DNA from: Tilletia caries
Lineage: Eukaryota; Basidiomycota; Exobasidiomycetes; Tilletiales; Tilletiaceae
DNA: 64,000 nucleotides
Direction of reading: 5' to 3'
Assembly (NCBI GenBank): GCA_032718865.1
Contig: JALUTQ010000040.1
Coordinates: 310,001-374,000 of the forward strand
Below, one piece after another: positions 22,689-33,827 of this stretch. Below the pieces are notes generated by a model. The model was not told the DNA's origin. It worked only from the letters and a program-made list of their open reading frames with translations, and made no database searches. Position 1 is the stretch's first letter. Each line of letters begins with the position of its first letter. A program made the translations under genes and the position numbers.

Positions 22689-23957
22689 GCAGTCTACATC
22701 ACTCACCGTTTGTACGGGAGGTTTCTTGAGCTTCTTGCTATACAGACAGGGTATGGTCCAGTAGATGCAGCGTTGGATTCAGTGAAGAGATAGAAGTAAG
22801 AACAAAGAAAGAATGTGGTGCGCATGAAAACTACTGGAAGATTCTTCATCGTGAGAGGGCTTCTGAGACTCCTAGAAACTGGTAAAGGGAGGTCTACCCA
22901 AAGGAAGGTGGCCGACCGAGACCCATAATTCAACTAGCGTCCCAAGACTCGACTCCACCCTCTCCGATGCCACACCTATGCAACACACCAACCAATTCTC
23001 ACTCTCCACCACCCCCCCACCCCATGCGCTTTCCACCCCCCTCTTCAACCAACCTGCCGGCATTGATCTCTTTGCCGAGTACGTCAGCCTCTCTCGGGCG
23101 TACGACTGCAACAAGGCGGCGTAAACAATCTTGATGCACCGTGCCTACCCGGAGCCATCACCTCCACGAGGCTTGGGTCCGGCGGTTGCGAGGTCATTGT
23201 GGGCTGCTAGAGTAATTTTGGCATTCAGACACTGGCTAGACAACACCTTCCCGCACTCTCTTGCTCCTCCTCCTTATCATCTGCCCCCTCTCAGCTTTAT
23301 GTTGACGCTTCGCCCGTGCGCCCAGCTCCATCACTCGTGTTGTTGTGTGGAGTTGCCGGTCACTTCCCACGCCTGTAGTGGTTTAATTAGTGACGTGAAA
23401 TACACTTCCTTATGGAACGCCGTTCCCTTCACCCTTTTCATGTCCATCTCGGTTTCCATTTCCATTTTGATCTTCACCACCACGATACCTTCCACGCACA
23501 CGGCACACCAGTCACTCGTCCACATCTGTGGGTATTGGCTGACTTTCCGCATGCTGACACTGATCAGCAGCTTCTAACATACTTCCTCGTTCCTCGTCTT
23601 CTTTCCCCTCCCATCCCATCTTCTTCTCGCAGACTGCAGCTGCCGCTGCTATCACCACCGCTGCCGCTGCCACCACACCACCGCTGCCGCTGCCATCATT
23701 GCTCCCGCTGCCGCTGCCACCATCACTGCTGCTGCTGCCGCTGCACCACCGCTGCCGCCGCTGCCGCTGCACCACCGCTGCCGCCGCTGCCGCTGCACCA
23801 CCGCTGCCGCCGCTGCCGTCCGTTACACGCTCATCAGTACGTCTCACGCGATGTATGGCAGTAAACCTGTGCCGCGTGCATACAAACAGCTGACGGACTT
23901 CTTCCCTTGTGCAATTCAGACTTGTACCACTCAGAATCTATATAGTATATCTACCCA
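22689..23957. other. Spacer with triplet repeat
   Basis: No gene is supported from 22689 to the integrase gene. It contains a (CTGCCG/CACCAC)n tract and low-complexity frames. ACTTCCTTATGGAACGCCGTTCCCTTCACC at about 23405 recurs in inverted form near 39232 (GGTGAAGGGAACGGCGTTCC), so this is a fragment of a dispersed repeat. Confidence 0.4.
23630..23828. repeat. GCC/GCTGCA triplet-hexamer repeat
   Basis: Tandem CTGCCGCTGCCACC and CACCGCTGCCGCCGCTGC units coding only Ala/Pro/His/Leu runs on either strand. Expected to be length-variable. Confidence 0.85.
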
Positions 23958-25820
23958 ATGGACACGTCGTCAATATTGCCTGCGGAGGCCATCACTCTGG
24001 GTGCTCTTGCAACCCAATCAATGGAGCCATTTCAACAATTTCTGGACGATGCAGGACGAGACGTGATGATGGTCCCATCGCATCTTGTGGCTATACAGGA
24101 AGTGATCGATGCATTCGCCACATTCGTCCTCTCTATTCCCTCCGCACAATACGATCCCATCATGCGGCGACTGGTGCACATTCGGGAGCAACTGGACCAT
24201 TTGGAACGATCGATGCCTGAGACTCGACCACAGCCTCGATGGCAGCGCAGCGCTCACGGCCAACTCATGCTCCACATAGACAACGACGTACTATGCGAGC
24301 TCGTCGAGCTGCAATTCACCGATCACATCATCTCGAACATGCTTGGAGTGTCTATAAGTACCATTGAGCGACGTCGTCGTGAATTGGGACTACGCAAACG
24401 AGGGGGTCCCGTCGTTTCAGAGGAGGAACTTCACGCTGTGAGTAGGAGTTGTCTTTGAGTCCTTTCACACGTCATAACTCATGAGGCATGAGGGCTTATC
24501 ATACTATGCCCATTTCTTTCAGGCAATCAAATCAACGTATGCGCTTGGCTTCGAGGCAGGAGAGAGAGGCATGCGTGGAGCGCTGCGGTGTGTGGGAGTA
24601 AACGTGAGCCGTGAACGATTGCGTCTGGCTCTGCAATCAGTCGATCCGCATAGGCTTCAGGCGCGATGGGCCAAAACTATTCGACGCCGAGACTACTATG
24701 TTCCTTTCGTGAACAGTCTCTGGCACATCGATGGCCATCACAAGCTCATCAAGTACAAGATTGTGATCCACGGAGGCGTAGATGGCAAAAGCAGGACGGT
24801 TACATTCATGCAGGCTAACTCCAACAATCGAGCCGAGACGGTTACCACCTGCTTCCTCGCCGGCGTACAGCGGTGGGGCTGGCCCAGTCGTGTCCGCGCC
24901 GATCATGGAGGGGAGAACCTTGGCGTCATGCAGGTCATGGAGCAGGCGCGTGGTATGTTCTCCATTCTCCAGCCTTTCGGACATCTTCCTTTCACTGAAT
25001 CGTTTGCCTTCACATCTCACAGGACAAGGGCGTGGTTCATTCATACAAGGTCCTTCTACCCGCAATCAAAGAATCGAGCGCATGTGGGTGGATGTGCAAC
25101 GCTGGAACACCGCCAAATATAAGGCCATGTTTGAGACACTAGAAGACGACGGGATCCTTGATGTGGCCTCTCCCATCCACCTCTGGGTACTGCATGTCGT
25201 GTTCCTCCCTCAACTCAACAGAGCACTTCAGCACTTTGCGGACGTGTGGAACAGACACCCGATCCGCACCGCTAATCATAACTGGAGTCCAGAACAAAAG
25301 CACACCGCAGGTCAGTTTGGAGAATCACACGTGTATTGCTGTGAGATTCCAAGTGATATTGATGCCACTTGTCGGTTTTTCTACAGGAGTTTTGGATGCG
25401 GAGAGGAAAGGGTTCGATCTGCGTGCTCAACCCGCGGCGTTGGAGGACGAGGAGGCCGGTGAGCATCTTCGTCAGCATGCAATGAGGAACTTTGCAGAGT
25501 ACGGAGACGACATACCGAGACGAGGACGGGAACGGAGGGCGGATGATCCTCATGTTGTTGTTGAGCCCGTGGATCGAGGCGTTTCCGCCCTGCTGCTGGA
25601 TCTTGAAGTCCAATCATGGATCGAAGCTCAGGTTCCGTTAGCATGGCCACCGGGAGAGGATCTGGGGATTGGAAGGTACTCACGGACGCTGGATGTGGTG
25701 GTGGATCTATTGAAGGAGCAAGTCAGTGCAACGTCCGCTTGTATTTCGACTCGCCCCATAACTTTCTCACTTGCCCGCTTGAGGTTTCCCCCGTTTGCCC
25801 CCTGCCACTGCTACAAGTGA
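23958..25820 (+). CDS. Intron-rich integrase-core protein (DDE, rve-like) with HTH
   Basis: ATG at 23958. Four exons joined by clean GT-AG introns: 24438-24522, 24953-25022 and 25311-25386. The N-terminal third is alpha-helical, then a helix-turn-helix (FTDHIISNMLGVSISTIERR, RELGLRKRGG). The core reads WHIDGHHKLIKYKIVIHGGV (first Asp), PSRVRADHGGEN (second Asp) and NQRIERMWVDVQRW (Glu), the integrase catalytic triad. This family (WHxDG...RADxGGEN...NQRIERxW) is widespread in basidiomycete and fish genomes as genes without obvious element ends. Whether it is a mobile element or a domesticated gene is open. The last exon runs into an inverted repeat at 25729, so the natural C-terminus after about residue PPGEDLGIGRY may have been replaced by inserted DNA. 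Confidence 0.8.
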
Positions 25821-26088
25821 CCCCATTGACTGCGCACCTTTTCCCGCTCACAGCCTCCGCTCCCCCGTCTAGAGCCTCCGCTCACCCTTCTTCCTGCACC
25901 CACCTACCCTTTTTCTCACCATCGATTTGTCCCTGTATCCGCTCCGTTCCCCCGCTTACATAGAGAAAATAAGTCAACGAAATGGAAGAACACCCTGACA
26001 ACTAAGACACCAATTGACGGGGTGTGCATGACTTCATATTGCGGAACAGAGAGACTAGGGTGCATGCTGCATGCTGCATTATTGATGA

Positions 26089-26840
26089 CTACTCAATAAG
26101 GCCGCACTTCTGCATGAGGCGGAGGTGGTAAGGGTCTTTGGGGATGACCTGCGGAACTCGATCTTCACGACGACGGATATTGGGATTGGGCGTGAACACC
26201 GCCAGGGCGTTGGCAGTGGTCTGCTCGTACGTGGGCGGGCGACGACGCTGCAGTAGCTCAGACAAATTGGTGTCATGGCTGAATTTCAGAATCGAGCAAG
26301 TGTGAATGTGTGAGTGTGCATTGCGTCCAAAAGCCATAGGCCCCAAATAAAAGCAACGAGACTCAACACTCACTCTGTGGATCGCATGTACACGGACAGT
26401 GGAGTCCTGGCAACGGGGCGATCATTGAAAAGCCGTGAAATTTTTTTCTTATTTCCTGCGCCATCTCCATCGTCCCGCTCCTCGTCCCCGTCCTCGTCTT
26501 CCGCATGATCGTCGAAGTATGTTTTCTTGACCCATTTTTCGGTAGGCGGTTTGGGTCGGGGACGTGCATCTTTGAAAGGCTGCATCTTGACTTCCTTCTT
26601 CTTCTGCTCGTGCTCCTCTGCCGCCGCCCGCTTCGCCCGCCTCCTCCTTTTCATCTCCTTGTAAAGAGCACGCAGCTGTGCACCTCGTTCTTGCTCGAGT
26701 GTCCGCACCTTCTCCTGTCGCTGCGCATTTCCCACCCCGCTCCGATGACGTTTCATTGCCCTGAATCGCCCTCTACGTCCCCTAGGCGCCTTCAAAGGCG
26801 GAGGATGAGGAGGCAGAGGTGGAAGTGGCGTATCATCCAT
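26089..26840 (-). CDS. Unknown basic protein (218 aa, two exons) inside the MULE unit
   Basis: Start ATG at 26840; exon 1 26840-26374, intron 26373-26279 (GTGAGT...CAG), exon 2 26278-26089. The frame is uninterrupted across the splice (YMRST-DHDTNLSELLQRR) and the total is exactly 219 codons with the stop. The N-terminus is proline-rich (PLPPLPPHPPPL). The middle is strongly basic with a likely coiled coil (RTLEQERGAQLRALYKEMKR), then acidic (HAEDEDGDEERDDGDGAG). The C-terminus looks folded (PPTYEQTTANALAVFTPNP ... KDPYHLRLMQKCG). No family recognised. The basic region suggests nuclear location or nucleic-acid binding. Its place between the inverted ends suggests an accessory protein of the element; capture of a host gene is the alternative. 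Confidence 0.6.
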
Positions 26841-27189
26841 TGGGACTTGAGGTGTGGAAGGTTGTGGTTACTGTACACTGTACAAAAATCAATGCACCGT
26901 CTTTCATAACCCTTTGATCCAGATTCTAGCATTCGTGCACGGTCCACCAATTGTGTGGCAACGCTAAACGGCCGAACCGGTTTACGTCAGCAGTCAACAC
27001 TCAACAGAATAAATTTGTCAGGGTCTCTGAGTGTTGCCGGCTGCACCCCGCGCCTTCTTCCCCTCTTCCCTTTTGTGTTTTTTCTCTCTCCCTACAACCA
27101 CCTCCACTGCACTCATCGTTCGCTACCTCCCTTCACTTCAACGAAGCATTGCTTGATGCGACCCCAGGCTTGCCTGAAGGTGTTGCTTG

Positions 27190-28188
27190 AGCTATATTGC
27201 TGAGACGTGACGCAACGATTGGTGCTCCTCATTACATCAAAAATCCACCTCCAGCTCACACTCCGACCTGCCGTGGTGAGTTCAGCCCAATTCACGTACG
27301 CCAGGCTCACTACTCGGAACATCACCGCCGCTCACGATCTCGCGCTCTCCATCATCTTCCCTTGCTCGTTTTCGTCCCCCCTCTCTCCCCACGACAATTT
27401 CGCTGCCTCGGTCGTTCTCGTTCTGCCTCGGTCGCAATCTGCACTCGACTGCACGGTGAGTCGATCGACGCATCTACGACCTTGAAGTCTATTGCGTTGT
27501 GCTCATCAGTTATGTTTCCTCCCTCTTCCCTTACCCCCACTCGTCTCCCACGCGTCTCTCGCCCCGTTCCTCCCGTTGGCCTCGTTCGTCTTGCTCGCCC
27601 CGCTTCCGCCATTCGTCCTGCTCACTCTGCACGTCCCGTTGCTCCCGTCCGTCCCGTCCGTCCCGTCCGTCCCGTCCGTCCCGTTGGTCTCGCTCGTCCC
27701 GTTCGACACGTCCGTCCTGTCCTTCCTGCTTGCTCTGTCCGTCCCGTTGGTTACGTCCGCCCCGCTTGCTCTGTCCGTCCGGCGTTCGCCCCGTCCGGTC
27801 GCTTTGTCCCGCTCGCCCCGCTTCTCTCTTTCAGCTCGCTGGCCCGGATCACCTCTCCTGTTTTGCCCGTCTGCAGTCGCCCTTGTTCCGCTCGTCTTTC
27901 TCGTTTCGTCGCCGATCGCCCCCGCTCGTCCAGCTCTTCTCTTCCGTCCCCTGCTTGCCTTTTCGGTTTCGTCACGATCGGTTCCCCCGTCTCGCCAGGC
28001 GTCCGCCTTTCCACACGCCATCTTTCGCTCATCGAGCCCGTCTCTCCTCTCCCGTTCAAGCTCAAGCTATCCACAGGACCACAGCTCGTCTCGCTGCTTT
28101 CTGCTTTGCCGGACCTTTGCTCGTCAGCCCACCGACAGTCAGTCGCTCTCCTCCAGCTTCCGTTGTTGCGTTGCGTCCTTCCCTTTCA
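27190..28188 (+). other. Leader region of the MULE transposase gene
   Basis: C/T-rich sequence with a CCGTCCGTCC minisatellite (about 27640-27700, units of TCCCGTCCG). Long frames here are low-complexity (Ser/Pro/Arg) and not credible proteins. Probably promoter and untranslated leader. Confidence 0.4.
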
Positions 28189-31100
28189 ATGTCGGAACAC
28201 AGCGAGCCCGGCTCTGAGGGCTCTGATGCCGAATCCATGGACAAATCGTGGCAATTGGAGAGATCGGATGCGTCGCAGGAAGACCTCGACGGATCTATGT
28301 CCGACACAGATCCAGTGTCGGCAACACAGTTGGACACTCTGTTCGGCCCACAGTACATCCTGGACGCCAATTACGCGACCGTCACTGGCGCCAACGTCCC
28401 CTCCCCATGTGCGTTCCAAGCTCTGGATCCACGCAAGAGAAGTCACGGCAAAGCATGGATGAAGGTGGCTTCCGTTCCAACGCGCTACTTATACCAATGG
28501 TTTGAATATCAGGTGAGTTGTTTGCCATGTGAGACAATCTCGTGCTCCCTCTGTCCCTCTTCTTTTGCGTTTCGTAGTGGGCTGACTGTTTCATTTGGTC
28601 TGCTGTCTTACATAGAGGAACGACTACACATCTCATGACCAGACGATCGCGGACTGCGTGCGGCTTTTCTGGGTGGGACACCCCGGCGACTCGCCCCGCG
28701 ACGTGTCGGCACGATTGTTCAGCGTCGAGTTTGTTCCCGAAGCGAGCAAGAAGGATCAAGCATCCTTGCGACGTGAGAAGGGCGTCGTGTTCCAACATCA
28801 TTTCGAATGCAAGGGCATGTGCAACGTATCAAAGAGGAGTGCCGAAGACGCTTGCGACGACGATGACGACAGCGACTCCACCAAGAAGCCCAGAAGCAAA
28901 AGAATCCGAGTACCAGCTTGTACAGGTGATGTCCGGATCATGGTGAGTCTCTAACTTAGGTCCAAGGTCGCAGACTGCAGTGGCTGACAGGGATGATATA
29001 ATTGCTCTATTTTCTCTCTTTGGTTTAGATCGAAGTCTATGCGGACGACCTCAGCAAATGCGTCATCTACCAACGAGGATCGCATCCTCCTGCTTCAGAC
29101 GAACATTACTTGCAATACAGTCGGCGCATTCGCTTGTACCTCATGGAACGAGGTTCTCAGTCGGGTATGACCCCTTCAAAGCTTCGACTCGGTGAGTATG
29201 TTTCCGTTTTGCGTCACTCTGGAATCTTGGACGTCGAGGCGAAGAGGCTGACACTGGGGCTCTTTACATGTCGTTCTGGCCGACCAGAAATGCAACAAGG
29301 CTTGTCAGGACTTGGAGATGCGGGGGCACTGCCGCGGATGTTTGTCCGGCCCGAGTGGCGACTTCCTACAACTCAGCAAGTGGACCGAGTGATTGCTGGG
29401 CTCCGCAGAGCTGTCAGGCTCCATTCCGATCCCTTCGTCGCCGTCGATCTGTTCGTAGGCTTGAACCCGAACCTCATCTTTGCGTACGAACCTTTGGTTG
29501 TGACCAGCACCCGCAAGCAGTTTAGCGTCGGCATCAAATCATCCTGGTCGATACAGAACCTGATACGGTGGCAAGGACACACAGTCTGCTTGGACTCGTC
29601 ATGGCGCAACAAGAACGAGAACAGAGCCCCACTCACATTCGTTACTACGACGAATGCAGCGAGCCATATGGTACCTTGTACGTTTACTGAGCATCCCTAT
29701 CGTACGCATACCCACCGGTCTGATTACTGATAGCTCATACTTCACGTTGGATTTTCTCACAGGTGCAGCATTTCTATCTGCCGATATCACATCTGCATCT
29801 TTGCAGCATCTCCTGGAAGCACTCGAAGACGAGGTATTGGCCGAGGCTAGAGCCATTTGTGACAAAGACGACCGTGAGTGGTGATCTCTCCATGTCATCG
29901 AGCCCAAGCTTCAATGTCACTGTCCCTGACGTCTGCTGTTGGACCTGATGATACAGAGAAAGGCCTTCGCAAGCAAACAGAAGTGAAGGTCCTAGTCATG
30001 AACGCACGGAAGATCGTGGAAGCTGGGTCCTGGCGTCCCGCCAGCGTCATGATTGACAAGTGTCGAGCAGAATTCAACGCCTTACAGTCCAGTGAGTAGA
30101 GCCCGAGCTCATGAGTCATGGCTCGCCGTACCGTACAATTCTCACTGGAGCCGAGGACTGATCAGATTCGCTTGTGGAACTTGTGCAACAGTCTGGCCAG
30201 ATGTGCAAGTACGTGTCTGTCAGTTCCACATCATGCAGGCAACTTGCCGCTGGGACAGAGAGACGAGGAACGTGGCTGTTCGACCCCCCGGAATTGCAAA
30301 ACAAGACAAGCCGGAGATCTGCAAAGCCTTTCGGGAAGCTCAGCGATGCAGCAGCCTCGACGATTGGGCCAAGTATCTACAGACCTTCGAGACACGAATC
30401 AAAGAGGTGCTCAAGAGCTACCCAGCTGCAACAGTTACTCAAGTTCTTAAGTACTTCGCTACCAACTGGTGGTGTACACCCTGGCATGGTGAGCTGATTC
30501 TATTTGTGCACATGCATATGCCCATTCAAAGAATGATCACTGATTTGCGGTTCATCTGGATTGCACAGCACTCGTCACGGATGTCGGGCTTCAAGCAGGA
30601 CAGACACGAGACGGCATCAACACAAACAACACAATTGAAAGGGCGTTCAAGACCTTCGATGAGATCTTCCTGGCTTGTCGTGTCAACAAGAGGTGAGTTC
30701 AGCGTTGGTTCTCAAGCACTACGGAATGCCTGGTCAGCAAATGGGTCACGCGAGCGCTGACTGGGTCAATCACTGCACTACATGGTCATTTTCAGGGTGG
30801 ATCGTCTCGTCCAGGTGCTAGCTTGCGATTGGCTGGTGTACTACGAGCTGTACAGCTCCGGAGAGCCACGACTTTCCCCCAAAGACCGCAAGACGATGCT
30901 AGATGCGCATCATCTATGGGAGACACAAGCCGTTGTTCCAGTTGGTACATCTGGTACCTCGTTCTGCGTTCGGGGCTCAGACGTCTAGTGAGTGACTTCA
31001 CTGTGCCTTGATGGGCCTGTATAAGTATCACTTCAGGTCTCCATGTTGACAGCTTTGAGCATATGCCATATTGCAGCAACGGTGCGAGCGAACCCAAGCA

Positions 31101-32657
31101 TACATGGTATCTTTGGCATCGTCTCACCTCCGATGTACATGCTCGCGGTGGCTTCAAAGCGGCAAGCTCTGTGCTCACATGCATGCCGCTCGGCTACTCG
31201 CAACCATGGGCAGCGTGCTTCAATGCCAAGGTTCGTGCTTGTTCTCTGAATGTCCCTTCCTCAATGTCCCTTCCCCAAGCCTAACTACCGGGGATTCACG
31301 TTCCTGACCTTTGTACGTCTGCATCTCCACAGTTCACGAGCAAGAGGGTGTCGCAGCTTTACGCAATGCCAACCTGAAGCTGAGCTCCAGCACCATCTCG
31401 GACGCCAAGCTGGACTCAGAGCTGGAGGAGGTGTTGAGGGTGCTGAGCTTGCACAAGGACACAAGCTCCGCCAGCTCAGCTCTTCCTCAATCCGAGACGG
31501 CTTCCCGTTCTACGTCGACGCAAGCTGCATCACTGGAGCGAGGAGGGGGGCGGCCGGCAAAGATCACTCCCTTGCACCAGCGTTCAAAAGCTAGCTCCAA
31601 GCAGACAGCATCGGCCCTTCGTTTCAGTCAGAAGCCTGGACCGACGCGCACGACACCCTGGATCGGCAAGCACATCGCGCCCTCAGCCTCATCTTCTTCA
31701 GCGTCGAAACCATCTCTCACCACACTTGCTGTGGGAACATCTGGGCCGTTGGTGATGCCCCGTGGCTCTTCGACCCCAATCGCAACGAAGAATGAGCTGG
31801 AGAGGCAAATTGCGAATATGGACGAAGGCACTGCGTTGCGAGTTCAGGTATCGAGCTTTGCAAGTACCCATCTAGTCCAAGCAGACTTCAAAGGGTTGCG
31901 GCCCGGAGCATGGCTTACAGGAACCACGATCATGTTATTTGCCCAACATGTACACCATTCCAACCTCAGCCGAACACGATCCGTCAGCAAGGTTGGACTC
32001 CACGCCCAGCGCACGTTTTTGGCATCCTGCGATCTGTTTCAGAGTCCATGCTCCGAGCAGATGATGAGCAAGCGGGTCGATGAATGGTATCCAGCAAAGG
32101 TCAGAACCTCACTCCCTTTCTGCCTTCCCTTTTGCCTCCTTGATCCACATCCAAACCTTATTGACATCCTTACCTCTTCTTGTCTTATCGCAACGCAGAG
32201 CCTCATGAACTATGAGCAGATCATTGTTCCGGTCAACTTCAGTAACACACACTGGGCCACTATCATCGTCAAGCCCTCCGAGCGCAGCATTCTTCTCGTC
32301 GATTCCTCTCCATCAGCCGCAAGACAGGCATCCGCCGAACGTTTCTTCCGAACGTTTCTTGCACAGCGGGCGGAGATGGAACTTGGGAAGGGACATGACG
32401 TTCCTTCCGAAGCATTACAAAGAGACACATGGAACTTCGCCTACAACACCGCAGAGGACTCCAACTTTCCCCAGCAAGACGATGGGCACAGTTGCGGCCT
32501 TATCACCTGTAAAGTTATTGAGGCCGCACTCAAGGGCAAACAACCGACGTGGAAGGCTTGCAGTGGCATGCGCGCTCAGATTCTTGAAGAGCAGGAGGCC
32601 CTGACCTTCCGATCGGAACTCTTCCTGTTTCTCAAGGACTGCCTTGATTCTTCTTGA
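28189..32657 (+). CDS. MULE transposase fused to a ULP1-type cysteine protease
   Basis: Start ATG at 28189 (MSEHSEPGSEGSDAES). It has about a dozen exons; clear introns include 28513-28615, 28943-29028, 29192-29287, 29678-29762, 29874-29956, 30092-30191, 30489-30568, 30693-30795 and 32100-32208. Transposase part: TVCLDSSWRNKNENRAPLTF (first Asp), VMIDKCRAEFNALQS (second Asp), IWPDVQVRVCQFHIMQA (the MULE CxFH block), then NTNNTIERAFKTFDEIF (Glu). I see no clear SWIM finger. A Ser-rich linker follows, then a ULP1/C48 domain: WLTGTTIMLF entry, SNTHWATIIV (His), ILLVDSS (Asp), FPQQDDGHSCGLITC (Gln and catalytic Cys). All four protease residues are present, so it may be active on SUMO-like substrates. 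No stop breaks the exons; the 31230-31333 junction is not resolved. Confidence 0.82.
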
Positions 32658-33433
32658 CGATTGCACTTACAGTCCTACTACCCCCAGTAGTCTTTCTCTA
32701 TCTCATCTACTTTGCTACTTTCTACTTTCTGGATGCTACCTGTTCCCTGACTGTCTTTACTTCCAACTCTCTACTCTCTGGACTCTGGACTCTACCATAT
32801 GAGTCCATATCTACGCTCGTTTATCATTGATCGTTTTGCCCTTCGTCCTTCTACTTCTCTTCTATCGTCGTGAATGCTGCTCCTACAGCCCTACTGCCTT
32901 CCAATCCCATGAATCTTATACTTGACTCTCATCCATGGACCATGGACCATGTGTCCACAGTCCATGTAACATGTTCGCCGCAGCAGTCAGATGCGTGTAT
33001 GACATGGTGTTCCGAAGTCTGAAGCCCTGAGACTTGAGAGTCTGAAGTCGCTCGTGCGGTGGCCACAGCTGACACGCGCAATTTTGCGTGACGCATAATG
33101 GACGAAGGTAACGCCACGTTGTGATAGATTAACGTATTCATTAGTTTCACTGGCGGCCGCCTCGTTTAATTCTGCCCTCTCGACTTTTTTTTTTCGGCGC
33201 CAGGGGTGGTGTGGGGATTGCTGTCAGGAGGGGTAGCGGAGGTCTTTGAAGGGTCAGTGGTCTGTTTCTATCGGGCAAATGGGATGGCAAAAAGGGCAAA
33301 CGGAGGATGGCAAAAAGGACGGATGGAGCCCTAGTAGCGGGGCGCAAGGATGAGGATGGCGGCTCAAACATAGATTTGCGTATGGGGAGATATGGGGCAA
33401 TGACATCGTTCTAAAGGGATCAATGTAATCGAG
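32658..33433. other. Right arm of the MULE unit, no gene
   Basis: T/C-rich downstream region, then a palindromic cluster (CCATGGACCATGGACCATGTG at about 32935) and a T-run at 33186. 33255-33420 contains repeated GGATGGCAAAAAGG and GGGCAAAC words that look like subterminal repeats. Confidence 0.4.
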
Positions 33434-33827
33434 TAATGGGACAAACGGAGGAAAACTCAAGCGGGCAAGTGGAAAACATATGGGGCAAGTGGGAAAACCC
33501 AGCGGACGTTGCGTAGTTTTGCATTGAAGGAGGCAGGGGAGGTGTGATCCTGAAAATCTGTAACACCAAAGAAATAACATTCACCATGGCCATGAAGTCT
33601 GCCAGTCGCCACAGCCCACATTACAGAGACACTCACCATGCCCTCGCCATGGCCCGACTTCAGACAGCTTTCAGGCCTGCGTTCCGGCAGGAAGCACAAG
33701 TCCACTTCCTGCCAGACTGGGGCCTGGTCTGAACGTCGCTCACGGCACCGGTCTTGCGACCTTTTTGGCCCCTGAATGTCAGGCAGCCGATGTGATACTG
33801 CAGGAAGAAAAGGGCATCTGTGTCAGC

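Larger units (their letters stand above)
25729..33511 (+). mobile_element. Putative MULE carrying a transposase-ULP1 fusion and a second gene (7.8 kb)
   Basis: An inverted repeat of about 75 bases brackets this unit: CAACGTCCGCTTG... at 25729-25805 and its complement at 33434-33511. Both share CAACGTCCGCT, GCCCCATA and CACTTGCCCGCTTGAG in the same order, about 75-80% alike by eye. The right end continues inward with iterated TTTGCCC/TTTTGCCATCC words (33255-33420). Inside are the MULE transposase-ULP1 gene and a spliced gene on the opposite strand. I could not find a convincing 9-10 bp duplication outside the repeats, so the exact ends are uncertain. Confidence 0.55.

Noticed and set aside
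27499..28188. Long plus-strand frames upstream of the MULE gene
   Set aside because: C/T-rich minisatellite giving Ser/Pro/Arg runs; the protein-like part starts at the ATG at 28189.
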